A stretch of 41,486 nt of DNA from Patescibacteria group bacterium. Its GTDB lineage: Bacteria > Patescibacteriota > Minisyncoccia > Moranbacterales > DUUL01. Shown here piece by piece: positions 30,322 to 38,315 of the stretch. The stretch is from positions 1 to 41,486 of the forward strand of contig WGDO01000007.1 in assembly GCA_015493225.1 (NCBI GenBank). The letters are read 5' to 3'. Under the pieces are notes generated by a model that worked only from the letters and a program-made list of their open reading frames with translations, did no database searches and was not told the DNA's origin. A program made the position numbers and the translations under genes. Numbering within the stretch: the stretch's first letter is position 1; every line of letters begins with the position of its first letter.

Positions 30322-31416
30322 ATGACTTCACACAACAAAAAAATATTAAATATTGTCAATGGTGCCTTGAAGCGCTGGAAAGGCAAAACTATTTTGGATT
30401 TCCTTTCAGGCTCAATGAAATTAAGTGATACTCAGTGGCTACTATCATACCTTTTTGAGAATATCACAAATAAACTGAATATGACTCACATCATCAATCA
30501 AAGAACCAGAGATGCCTTTGTGCAACCGTGTGAGATTGATCAACGAATGCTTCAATTCTTTGATCGGATAGCCTCAGATACTCTTGGGAAAAAATATTCT
30601 ATGGTAGAGCTCTCACCACTCGCCAGTATTGGAAGTAACAGTTTGCTAACAAAAATTCAACAAGCAAATATACTGCCAACTTCTCGAATGAATGAGCTAG
30701 TTGCAGATATTGCGGTTGCACTTTCCATTGAGAGTGCACTGAAATATCGTAACACCAACAAGGAAGTATGCACTGCCTCAAGTCACAGGATTGTTCGGGT
30801 TCAAAACGTTAGTTCAATTCCCGGTTTTACACAACATTTCCGAATGTTTGGTCTTTGTTATATCGACAAATTTACAAATATGTCGGATATGAAGCCACTG
30901 GAAGAACAGCTTAGATTTTATTTGGATTTAATTAATCGATTATCAGATATTGGCACAGTACAAAATGTTAGCGTCTATTTATCTAACATTTTAGCAAGTA
31001 CACATATTATCAAAAAAAGTAGTCTTGCGATGGAGGAAGTGCGTAGTATGACAGATTGCGAAGATGAATATGATCTGTGCACCAAGTGCAACATGGATTG
31101 CACACGATACTCAAAAACAATATCCAATGTAGATACTAGCGTAAAAAGAATGCTAAAACCTCTTTACCCGATTATAGAAATATTACGCATGGAATACCCC
31201 AACGTGACAATTCTATATGACTTGGGAAGAATTGCCGGGATTGGCTACTACAATGGTATATGTTTTAAAATTACTGCCTGCAACAAAGATGGATTCGAAT
31301 TCCCTCTCGTTGATGGTGGATTATCCGATTGGGCAGCAAAGCTACTCCATAACAAAAAAATCGCTTGCATAACCAGTGGCATTGGAAGCGAATTGTTTTG
31401 TAAAAAATTTTTATAG
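30322..31416 (+). CDS. HisRS/HisZ-like class II aminoacyl-tRNA synthetase paralog
   Basis: C-terminal YDLGRIAGIGYYNGICFKI...FEFPLVDGGLSDWAAKLL...ACITSGIGSELF follows the HisRS/HisZ pattern (RG.dYYtG..FE; GGRYD; motif-3 strand). GGGAG ribosome-binding site before ATG. Additional CEDEYDLCTKCNMDC cluster. Confidence 0.6.
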   Translation: MTSHNKKILNIVNGALKRWKGKTILDFLSGSMKLSDTQWLLSYLFENITNKLNMTHIINQRTRDAFVQPCEIDQRMLQFFDRIASDTLGKKYSMVELSPLASIGSNSLLTKIQQANILPTSRMNELVADIAVALSIESALKYRNTNKEVCTASSHRIVRVQNVSSIPGFTQHFRMFGLCYIDKFTNMSDMKPLEEQLRFYLDLINRLSDIGTVQNVSVYLSNILASTHIIKKSSLAMEEVRSMTDCEDEYDLCTKCNMDCTRYSKTISNVDTSVKRMLKPLYPIIEILRMEYPNVTILYDLGRIAGIGYYNGICFKITACNKDGFEFPLVDGGLSDWAAKLLHNKKIACITSGIGSELFCKKFL

Positions 31417-31437
31417 CAAGTAAAACTACCAATGCTT

Positions 31438-31465
31438 AAACGCCCTAATATTAATTAGGGCGTTT
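31438..31465. terminator. Bidirectional palindromic terminator candidate AAACGCCCTAAT-ATTA-ATTAGGGCGTTT
   Basis: Perfect 12-bp stem, 4-nt loop, between convergent genes and overlapping the last codons of the minus-strand gene. Confidence 0.75.
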
Positions 31466-32719
31466 CTCATTCCACCCATGATAACTTAAAAACTGCCCTA
31501 AAGAGACCTTGTCAATCACGTCAGCAAAGCTTTCTTTTTCTAAATATACATAACGTGGAGTTCCATAAACAAATTCTTCTCTCATGACAGATGTATAAGC
31601 CCCACTATTTAATACAGCAACATATTGCCCCTCTGTTACATTAAAAGAAGCCTCGCAAATATGTCCTGCTGGAGAACATATACCATCAACAAAGTGCACT
31701 CTTTCATTAGCACTTAACACATTATCTTTTTTGCAAGGAATAACTCTATAGTTACTGCCAGGAGCAGGAATTAAATAATTTGTACCTATATCAAGTACAG
31801 CCCAAATACCGCCAGGGTTTCTTTTGATGGTTTTTATACGTGCAAATACAATAGTAGCATCAGCTACTATATAACGACCCGGCTCAAAAAAGATATGCGA
31901 TTTTTCCATTCCACCACTCTTAAAAAGTGAAATTATATGCCCCACAAACTCCCCGAAAGCGTAATCGTCTCTAAAAAACATTCTTGGGGCAATGCCACCC
32001 CCAAGATCTACATAGCTACAATCTATGGAAAATCGTTTTTCCATTTCTTTGATAAATTTAATAAAAGATCTAATGGGTTTATCATATGATAAATATTCTA
32101 TTTGATTTGAAAATATATGAAAACTAAATCCTTGCACTTGCAAACCAATTTTTTGAGAGAGCTGAATACATTCAATGGTCTCTTTATAGCTCATTCCTAG
32201 TTTTCCATAACGCTTAACAAAATTACCTTCTCCATCAAATTGAGGATTTATTCTTAACCCTATTTTTACATCAAGTGCAGAAAGTTGTTCCTTGTGCAAC
32301 TCAAGTTTATTAAGCTCAGATAATGAATCAATGTTTACTATTGCCCCAGAAATTAATGCTTCCATTAACTCATCATCTGTCCTACCAAGACCATTCATAA
32401 TAATGTTATCTGGTGAAAATCCCGCCCTTATTGCAAGTAACCACTCATACTCGGAGATCACTTCAGCACCAATACCTGTACCAAGAACTGTATCCACAAT
32501 TCTTCTGTCATAGCATGCCTTTATCGCATAAAACACTTTGCCCTTTGTTTTCTGAATATTATTCTGAAAAATATTAATATTTGATCTCACTCGATCAAGT
32601 GAAACACAAATAGTTGGAGAGGAGTCTTTTGATATTATTTTTGTATACGGGATACCATTAACACATAAAACACCGTTAACGTAGCTAATATATCCGGTAA
32701 TGTTGTATTGACGAAACAT
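31451..32719 (-). CDS. Fold-type III PLP-dependent decarboxylase (diaminopimelate/ornithine decarboxylase-like)
   Basis: FYAIKACYDRRIV (PLP Lys), GFSFHIFSNQ, YVDLGGGIAP, FFEPGRYIVADA, VDGICSPAGHI, LNSGAYTSVM. Confidence 0.88.
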   Translation of the reverse strand: MFRQYNITGYISYVNGVLCVNGIPYTKIISKDSSPTICVSLDRVRSNINIFQNNIQKTKGKVFYAIKACYDRRIVDTVLGTGIGAEVISEYEWLLAIRAGFSPDNIIMNGLGRTDDELMEALISGAIVNIDSLSELNKLELHKEQLSALDVKIGLRINPQFDGEGNFVKRYGKLGMSYKETIECIQLSQKIGLQVQGFSFHIFSNQIEYLSYDKPIRSFIKFIKEMEKRFSIDCSYVDLGGGIAPRMFFRDDYAFGEFVGHIISLFKSGGMEKSHIFFEPGRYIVADATIVFARIKTIKRNPGGIWAVLDIGTNYLIPAPGSNYRVIPCKKDNVLSANERVHFVDGICSPAGHICEASFNVTEGQYVAVLNSGAYTSVMREEFVYGTPRYVYLEKESFADVIDKVSLGQFLSYHGWNEKRPN

Positions 32720-32723
32720 ATTT

Positions 32724-33740
32724 TTATATAACAGTAGGCTCTATTATTTTTATTTGTGCATTTTCATAAGAAACATTCATGATGGCACGTACACCAAGAG
32801 GAAGCGTTACCATAGGATTCGTATGCCCAAAATCTAAATCACTAATAATTGGTATCTTATACTTCTCTCCAAGAGCAGATAAAATATCTACTAAAGTTCT
32901 ATTTTCTGAATCAGTAACAAATTGATATGGCCGAGCAAACAATAAACCTTTAATCTTACTCAATACTCCTATTTGCTCTAAATAATTAAATCGCCTCTCA
33001 GTGTAAGAAGTACTTTCTCCTTCATCTTCAAGAAATAAAATAGAGTCCTTAAAGTCTGGCATGTACTCAGTGCCACCAAGAAAACAAAGTGTGTTCAAAT
33101 TTCCACCCATAAGCACACCTTCAGCAAAACCTAAAGAAACCGATTTCATTGGATTCACTTCTTTCATAATACTAGGACGTGTATCCTCTTTTTCCCACCA
33201 CAAATTCTCATCGGAAGACTCAGTAGCAGATTCAATAGTCCCAATAGGCTCACTAAAAAAAAGTGCTTTTTTAAAATAGTTAAGGGTGTATTCATGCACT
33301 CCACCATATTCTCCAAAAATAGGAAGTAATGTAGGTCCATTAAAGGTTATTAATCCAGTCTTATGTGTTATTGTGTTGTTTAGTATTGTAATATCACTAT
33401 ATCCACAAAATATTTTTGGATTCTTTTGTATTATTCCATAATCAAGTAAGGGTAAAACTGCATTTGCATTTAAACCACCCGTGGAACACATTATTGCCTT
33501 AATTGATCTATCTAAAAACATTTGATTTATATCATCAGCCCTTTCTTGAGGAGTACCTGCATTATGTCCAAAACTCTTTTTTGCATTGTCTGCAAAGACA
33601 ACATCAACCCCAATATTTTCCAATGCCTGTACCCCTCTATTAATCCTCCTTGGAAAAGGCTCGATGGTAGACGAGGGACTCACTATCCCAACACGATCTC
33701 TTTTCTGCAATCTTTTAGGTTTGATGTACGTATTACTCAT
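32724..33740 (-). CDS. S66 family serine peptidase, MccF/LD-carboxypeptidase type
   Basis: VGIVSPSS, CSTGGLNANAVLPLLDY, CGYSDITILNN (Ser nucleophile), GVLMGGNLNTLCFLGGTEYMPDFKDSILFLEDEGES (Glu), DFGHTNPMVTLPLG (His); Trp-rich insert NLWWEKEDTRP as in MccF-like members. Confidence 0.9.
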   Translation of the reverse strand: MSNTYIKPKRLQKRDRVGIVSPSSTIEPFPRRINRGVQALENIGVDVVFADNAKKSFGHNAGTPQERADDINQMFLDRSIKAIMCSTGGLNANAVLPLLDYGIIQKNPKIFCGYSDITILNNTITHKTGLITFNGPTLLPIFGEYGGVHEYTLNYFKKALFFSEPIGTIESATESSDENLWWEKEDTRPSIMKEVNPMKSVSLGFAEGVLMGGNLNTLCFLGGTEYMPDFKDSILFLEDEGESTSYTERRFNYLEQIGVLSKIKGLLFARPYQFVTDSENRTLVDILSALGEKYKIPIISDLDFGHTNPMVTLPLGVRAIMNVSYENAQIKIIEPTVI

Positions 33741-34561
33741 GTTTTTTTACTTAAAAACAACTCCACTTCATCTTTCATTTTCCTCTTTTGGAACAATAAA
33801 ATCGAATACCCCGCATGTTGCAAATTTTCATTAAACAACTTATAGAAATATTCTGCCTTTTTCCTAATTAAATACTGTTCGTTTTTTTTAAACTGCAAAA
33901 CCTCATCTTTTTGCATCAAATAATTAATATATCCCGCGATATCATCTCTTGCATCAAGATAACGATAGTCTTCGCTAAAGAATAACTCTGCTGCAAATCC
34001 TGTAGTCTCTGCTATTTGTGTAATTAACTCTATCCAATCATGTTTATCTTGCACTTTTACCTCAACACCTATTGCTTCAGATACCTCCCCTAGCATTTCT
34101 CGAGATGGGCTTTCTATATAGTAAATTGGAATAAATACTAAAATACCTCCTAATTTCAAAACACGCATATACTCTGAAACAGCCTTTTCTTTATCGGAAA
34201 TGAAAGACGTTACGTTACTACACCAAATCATATCAAAAGAAGAATCTTCAAATGGAAGATTGCAGGCATCAGCATTTAAAAAAGAGACCCTATCTTCTAC
34301 ACTGTGCTTGATAGCATATTTTTCTGCTTTTGCGATAGAAGAAACATTTGCATCAATCCCAACCACTTCACATCCTGTAAATAAGCTGAGATTAACACTT
34401 GTAAAGCCAGTATTACTACCAATCTCAAGTATTTTTTTTGAAGGATTTAATTGAGAATTAATCGCTACAGTATGAACTGACTTAATTCCACCTGAAGGAC
34501 GATTTCTTTCATCTATAAGACCAACAAATTCAGAATAATTCATTTTAGTAATATCTTTCAT
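33737..34561 (-). CDS. Class I SAM-dependent methyltransferase
   Basis: ILEIGSNTGFTSVNLS (motif I), VVGIDANVSSIAKAEKYA, FEDSSFDMIWCSNVTSF, RVLKLGGILVFIPIYY. Confidence 0.92.
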   Translation of the reverse strand: MKDITKMNYSEFVGLIDERNRPSGGIKSVHTVAINSQLNPSKKILEIGSNTGFTSVNLSLFTGCEVVGIDANVSSIAKAEKYAIKHSVEDRVSFLNADACNLPFEDSSFDMIWCSNVTSFISDKEKAVSEYMRVLKLGGILVFIPIYYIESPSREMLGEVSEAIGVEVKVQDKHDWIELITQIAETTGFAAELFFSEDYRYLDARDDIAGYINYLMQKDEVLQFKKNEQYLIRKKAEYFYKLFNENLQHAGYSILLFQKRKMKDEVELFLSKKT

Positions 34562-34565
34562 AACT

Positions 34566-35684
34566 TTATGGATAAGTTATAACACCTTTTAATCTTGGAT
34601 AAATTGTAGTATTTTTTATATCATCCTGTGCTAATGCCCATGTTATAAAACGCTCTATCCCCAACCCAAATCCAGACGTTGTGGAGTATGTTGGTTGCCT
34701 TCTTAAATCTATATACCATTCGTATGGCTGAGCAGAAATATTTTGTCTTTTCAAAGATTTATACATTTCTTTTACATCACTCTGCCTTTCTCCACATCCA
34801 ACAATTTCTCCTCCGAAAGAATTTTTCAATAATGGTGGAAATAACAAATCTGCATTAATAACCTTATTTGAATCACTACTAGTCGGTTTCTGATAAAATG
34901 GTACTCTGTCCCTATCAAAATTATTTATCCAAATTGGCATATCTGCTTTTAATAATTTCATTAACTCCAATTCTCCGTCAGCACTAATATCCCTCCCTTT
35001 GCTTGTATAATTAATTAAATGTTTTTTGTCATTTCTCTCCAAGAGCTTTACAGCGTCATCAAAAGATATTTCTTTGAATCTTTTTTGTTTTAATATATTT
35101 TTTAAACTACTTTTAGTTTTATTACTATTTTTTGATATCACTGCCAATATATCTTCCGCTTCCAACAATACTTCACTCAACTTCTTTATGTACCCTTCGA
35201 TAATTGGCTTTACTTCTGTCTGTGTTCCTATCATTTCCATCTCACAATGATAAAATTGATTCAAATGCCTATTGTCAAAATCTTCACCTCTCATAGATGG
35301 TAAATAGCAATACACTCTACTCAACCCGTTCAACAGCAATGGCTCAAATCCAAATTGAGATGAATCCACTAAAAAAGAATCAACATTACCAAATTTTATT
35401 GAAATTGCCTCTGAGTCTGAGCCTGGTCCCATAGGAGAAGATACACTTGGCGTAAGCATAAACAAATCAACATTTTTAGCATCCATACTTACACTAAAAT
35501 AATAATCTGACATCAGCTTGATGTAACTCCTCAAATAAACCAGCGCTAAATAGTATTTATGTTTCGTTAAGTGCAGATAATGCTCATTTGAACTATATTT
35601 TGGCACTTTAAAAATATCACAATTTTTATTGTGAAATTTTTTACCATCCCCCTTTATCATTTTTGATATATACAATGGCAACAT
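34566..35684 (-). CDS. AsnRS-like class II synthetase catalytic core without the N-terminal OB-fold anticodon domain (AsnA-like or amide ligase)
   Basis: Motif 2 SRVYCYLPSMRGEDFDNRHLNQFYHCEMEM; motif 3 SGFGLGIERFITWALAQDDIKNTTIYPR; about 80 N-terminal residues instead of an OB domain. Start codon uncertain (35684 or an internal ATG). Confidence 0.85.
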   Translation of the reverse strand: MLPLYISKMIKGDGKKFHNKNCDIFKVPKYSSNEHYLHLTKHKYYLALVYLRSYIKLMSDYYFSVSMDAKNVDLFMLTPSVSSPMGPGSDSEAISIKFGNVDSFLVDSSQFGFEPLLLNGLSRVYCYLPSMRGEDFDNRHLNQFYHCEMEMIGTQTEVKPIIEGYIKKLSEVLLEAEDILAVISKNSNKTKSSLKNILKQKRFKEISFDDAVKLLERNDKKHLINYTSKGRDISADGELELMKLLKADMPIWINNFDRDRVPFYQKPTSSDSNKVINADLLFPPLLKNSFGGEIVGCGERQSDVKEMYKSLKRQNISAQPYEWYIDLRRQPTYSTTSGFGLGIERFITWALAQDDIKNTTIYPRLKGVITYP

Positions 35685-35715
35685 AAAAGAAGGTTAAACA
35701 CTAAAACCATTAATC

Positions 35716-36123
35716 TTATCGCTTGCTCCATTGAGGTGAGCGACGAGCTTTCTTGAGTCCTGGTTTCTTTCGCTCTTTTTGTCGAGGATCTCTTTTTAGG
35801 TAATCCAAATCTTTTAATGCTCTCTGGAATTCACCATCAAATTTAACCAAGGCCCTAGCTAATCCCAATTGAATGGCTTCTGCCTGACCTCTTTGCCCTC
35901 CACCATTTACCTTAATGGAAATATTAAACCTATCCTTAGCCGAAACAGCCTCCAAGGGTGAAAAAGCAGTTGTTTCTAATTCCTTGGTATCAAAAAAACC
36001 ATCTAATTCTTTACCATTAATAACAGTCTCTACAGACTTTTTAACCTCAGTAATTCTAACTCGAGCAACGGAAGTTTTTCGTCTCCCTACTCCTTCATAA
36101 TATTGTTCTTTTTTACTACTCAT
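35716..36123 (-). CDS. rpsI: 30S ribosomal protein S9
   Basis: YYEGVGRRKTSVARVRI...VNGGGQRGQAEAIQLGLARALV...DPRQKERKKPGLKKARRSPQWSKR. Confidence 0.98.
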   Translation of the reverse strand: MSSKKEQYYEGVGRRKTSVARVRITEVKKSVETVINGKELDGFFDTKELETTAFSPLEAVSAKDRFNISIKVNGGGQRGQAEAIQLGLARALVKFDGEFQRALKDLDYLKRDPRQKERKKPGLKKARRSPQWSKR

Positions 36124-36138
36124 ATTTTCACTTTAAAT

Positions 36139-36543
36139 TTATTTAGAAATAACCCTATTACCAAAATTATGTTTTTCATCCTTAAAAACTCGCAAACGCT
36201 TTAAAGCCTCCCGAGACAATTTATTTTTTGGTAGCATACCTTTAACAGCAAATTCAATAACTTTAGTGGAATCCTTTTTTAATAAATCATCAAAAGTAAT
36301 TGATTTTATTCCTCCCGGATAACCAGAATGTTTCCAATAAACTTTTTGCTTGGCTTTATTTCCAGATAATCTTACCTGATCAGAATTAATCACAATAGCC
36401 CAGGCTGAACCACCAATATTTGGAGCATAATCAACCTTATTTTTACCAGACAAAACTTTAGCAATTTCCACTGCCAAACGACCCAAGATCTTACCCTTGG
36501 CATCAAATACTATATATTCCGGAGTTGTTTCTTTCTTAGTCAT
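36139..36543 (-). CDS. rplM: 50S ribosomal protein L13
   Basis: DAKGKILGRLAVEIAKVLSGKNKVDYAPNI...KHSGYPGGIKS...VKGMLPKNKLSREALKRLRVF. Confidence 0.98.
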   Translation of the reverse strand: MTKKETTPEYIVFDAKGKILGRLAVEIAKVLSGKNKVDYAPNIGGSAWAIVINSDQVRLSGNKAKQKVYWKHSGYPGGIKSITFDDLLKKDSTKVIEFAVKGMLPKNKLSREALKRLRVFKDEKHNFGNRVISK

Positions 36544-36563
36544 CTTGTTTAAAATTAAATCTA

Positions 36564-37085
36564 CTACTTATCTTTTGAATCTTTTTTAACAACTTTTTTC
36601 TTTTTCTTTAACTCTTTTTTTGTACTATCTTTGCTAGCATTTTTATCATCATCTTTTTTAACAGCCTTTTTGGCTCCATTAGATTTAACCACCGATTTTT
36701 CACCCTTATCGCTTCCCAACCCCACAAATTCAATAATCGCCATTTTCGCCGTATCACTCAAACGAGGAGATAATTTAATAATTCTAGTATAACCACCTAT
36801 TCTAGTTTGATAACCCTCAGCTATTTTAACTAATTTTTTAGCTGATTCTATCGGCAATTCCTTTTTTAATCGTTGCAACACTACCGGCAAAGTGGTTTTG
36901 TCCTTAGGGTCAACTTTTTTTGCTCTGGTAATCATTCTCTCTGTAAATGGCTGTAACTCTTTAGCCTTGGCCAAAGTTGTTTTGATACTTCCAAATTTAA
37001 CCAAACTCACCAACATAGTTCTTTTGAGAGCTTGTCTTTGAGTGGTATTTCTTGATAATGTTCGTCCTTGTTTCCTTTTTCTCAT
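36564..37085 (-). CDS. rplQ: 50S ribosomal protein L17 with Lys/Asp-rich C-terminal tail
   Basis: MRKRKQGRTLSRNTTQRQALKRTMLVSLVKFGSIKTTLAKAKELQPFTERMITRAK. Confidence 0.97.
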   Translation of the reverse strand: MRKRKQGRTLSRNTTQRQALKRTMLVSLVKFGSIKTTLAKAKELQPFTERMITRAKKVDPKDKTTLPVVLQRLKKELPIESAKKLVKIAEGYQTRIGGYTRIIKLSPRLSDTAKMAIIEFVGLGSDKGEKSVVKSNGAKKAVKKDDDKNASKDSTKKELKKKKKVVKKDSKDK

Positions 37086-37109
37086 ATTTCCAAAAAATCA
37101 ATTATTAAT

Positions 37110-38093
37110 CTACTTTTTTGCTTTTAAAATTATTCCTAAACCACCAATGGCTTTTCTAATTTCCTTAACGCCCTTATCTCCCATGCCCTCTAACTCCAAT
37201 AAGTCCATTTCTGTCATTTTTTCTATTTGAGCAATGGTCGTAATTTTATTGTCTTCCAAAACACTAGCCGTTCTAGTTGGTAAATTTAACTCACTAATTT
37301 CTGTAACTTCCACAACTTTTTTCTTTGGCGCTTCTTCGTCTGTATCAACTTCAGTAACAGCTTCTTCTTCTGCCTCTTTTTTGGCCTTAGCAGCCTCTTC
37401 CGACCCATCACTGATGGTAGCTACAGCACCAAATTGAGCCAATAAAATTTCCACAGATTTTTGATAAGCATCATCCGGTGCAATACTACCATCAGTCACA
37501 ATATCCAAAACAACTTTTTCATAATCAGTTCTTTTCCCAACCCGCATATTACTCACAGTAAAATTAACTCTTTTTACTGGATTATAAATAGCATCCACAG
37601 CAATGGTTCCAATTTCTTTTTCATCGCCTCTTTGTTCCACTGGCACATATCCCAATCCTTTTTTAACTTTTACCTCTAAATCCAAAGTAGTACTAGGACT
37701 AGTAATTGTAGCAATATGCTCATCGGGAGTTACCACTGTTAGTTCAGAGGTTGTTTCAAAATCAGCTGCTGTTATATCCTTTTTGCCCTTAACTTTCAAA
37801 AAAGCAGTGGCTTCATCAACTCCATCCAATTTAAATCGCACTCCCTTTAGATTTAAAATAATTTGAACAACATCTTCAACCACACCATCAATTGCTGCAA
37901 ATTCATGGGTTACACCCTTAATTTTAACAGAAACTATAGCATTTCCTTCCAGAGAAGATAATAAAACCCTCCTTAGAGAGTTCCCGATGGTTGCCCCATA
38001 GCGAGGAAAACATTCCTCAATAATTATTTGTCCAGTTTTGTCGTCCTCTCCTTTTTTGTAAATAGGACTTTTTGGTAAAGAGATTGAAAACAT
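37110..38093 (-). CDS. rpoA: DNA-directed RNA polymerase subunit alpha
   Basis: FPRYGATIGNSLRRVLLSSLEGNAIVSVKIKGVTHEFAAIDGVVEDVVQIILNLK; alpha-CTD ISELNLPTRTASVLEDNKITTIAQI. Confidence 0.98.
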   Translation of the reverse strand: MFSISLPKSPIYKKGEDDKTGQIIIEECFPRYGATIGNSLRRVLLSSLEGNAIVSVKIKGVTHEFAAIDGVVEDVVQIILNLKGVRFKLDGVDEATAFLKVKGKKDITAADFETTSELTVVTPDEHIATITSPSTTLDLEVKVKKGLGYVPVEQRGDEKEIGTIAVDAIYNPVKRVNFTVSNMRVGKRTDYEKVVLDIVTDGSIAPDDAYQKSVEILLAQFGAVATISDGSEEAAKAKKEAEEEAVTEVDTDEEAPKKKVVEVTEISELNLPTRTASVLEDNKITTIAQIEKMTEMDLLELEGMGDKGVKEIRKAIGGLGIILKAKK

Positions 38094-38140
38094 TTGCTTT
38101 AAAATTAATGTTTATATTAAAACTTTTTATATTTGACTAA

Positions 38141-38302
38141 TAGACCTTTCCGGAAACTATCTCCCGCTGCAATTTTCCACTTTTGGTAAAATTTATTTCA
38201 AACTTTTTCAACTTAGCTAAGGCTAAATTTTCAAAAGTTGTTCAATAAATTTTACTCAAAACTAGCAAATTTCGTGACGAAGCTAATTTCCGGAGAGGTC
38301 TA
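38141..38302. mobile_element. 162-bp palindromic MITE-like element B (TAGACCTTTCCGGAAA ... TTTCCGGAGAGGTCTA)
   Basis: 16-bp terminal inverted repeats with one mismatch, internal complementary GTAAAATTTATT/AATAAATTTTAC and AACTTTT/AAAAGTT, same length and same central GCCTTAGC position as element A. Confidence 0.75.
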
Positions 38303-38315
38303 ATTAATAATCTAA

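Noticed and set aside
30322-31416. Annotation as HisZ regulating histidine biosynthesis
   Set aside because: No hisG or other his genes visible in the window and conserved HisRS motifs are altered; kept as HisRS/HisZ-like paralog only.
31451-35684. Interpretation as a lysine/peptidoglycan recycling operon (LysA plus LdcA)
   Set aside because: Possible in principle, but the AsnRS-core, methyltransferase and MccF-type insert do not fit; listed as the main alternative to be tested rather than the call.
30322-35684. Foreign-origin claim from GC content
   Set aside because: A rough look at individual lines shows GC overlapping that of flanking genes; I could not compute codon usage, so no compositional claim is made.
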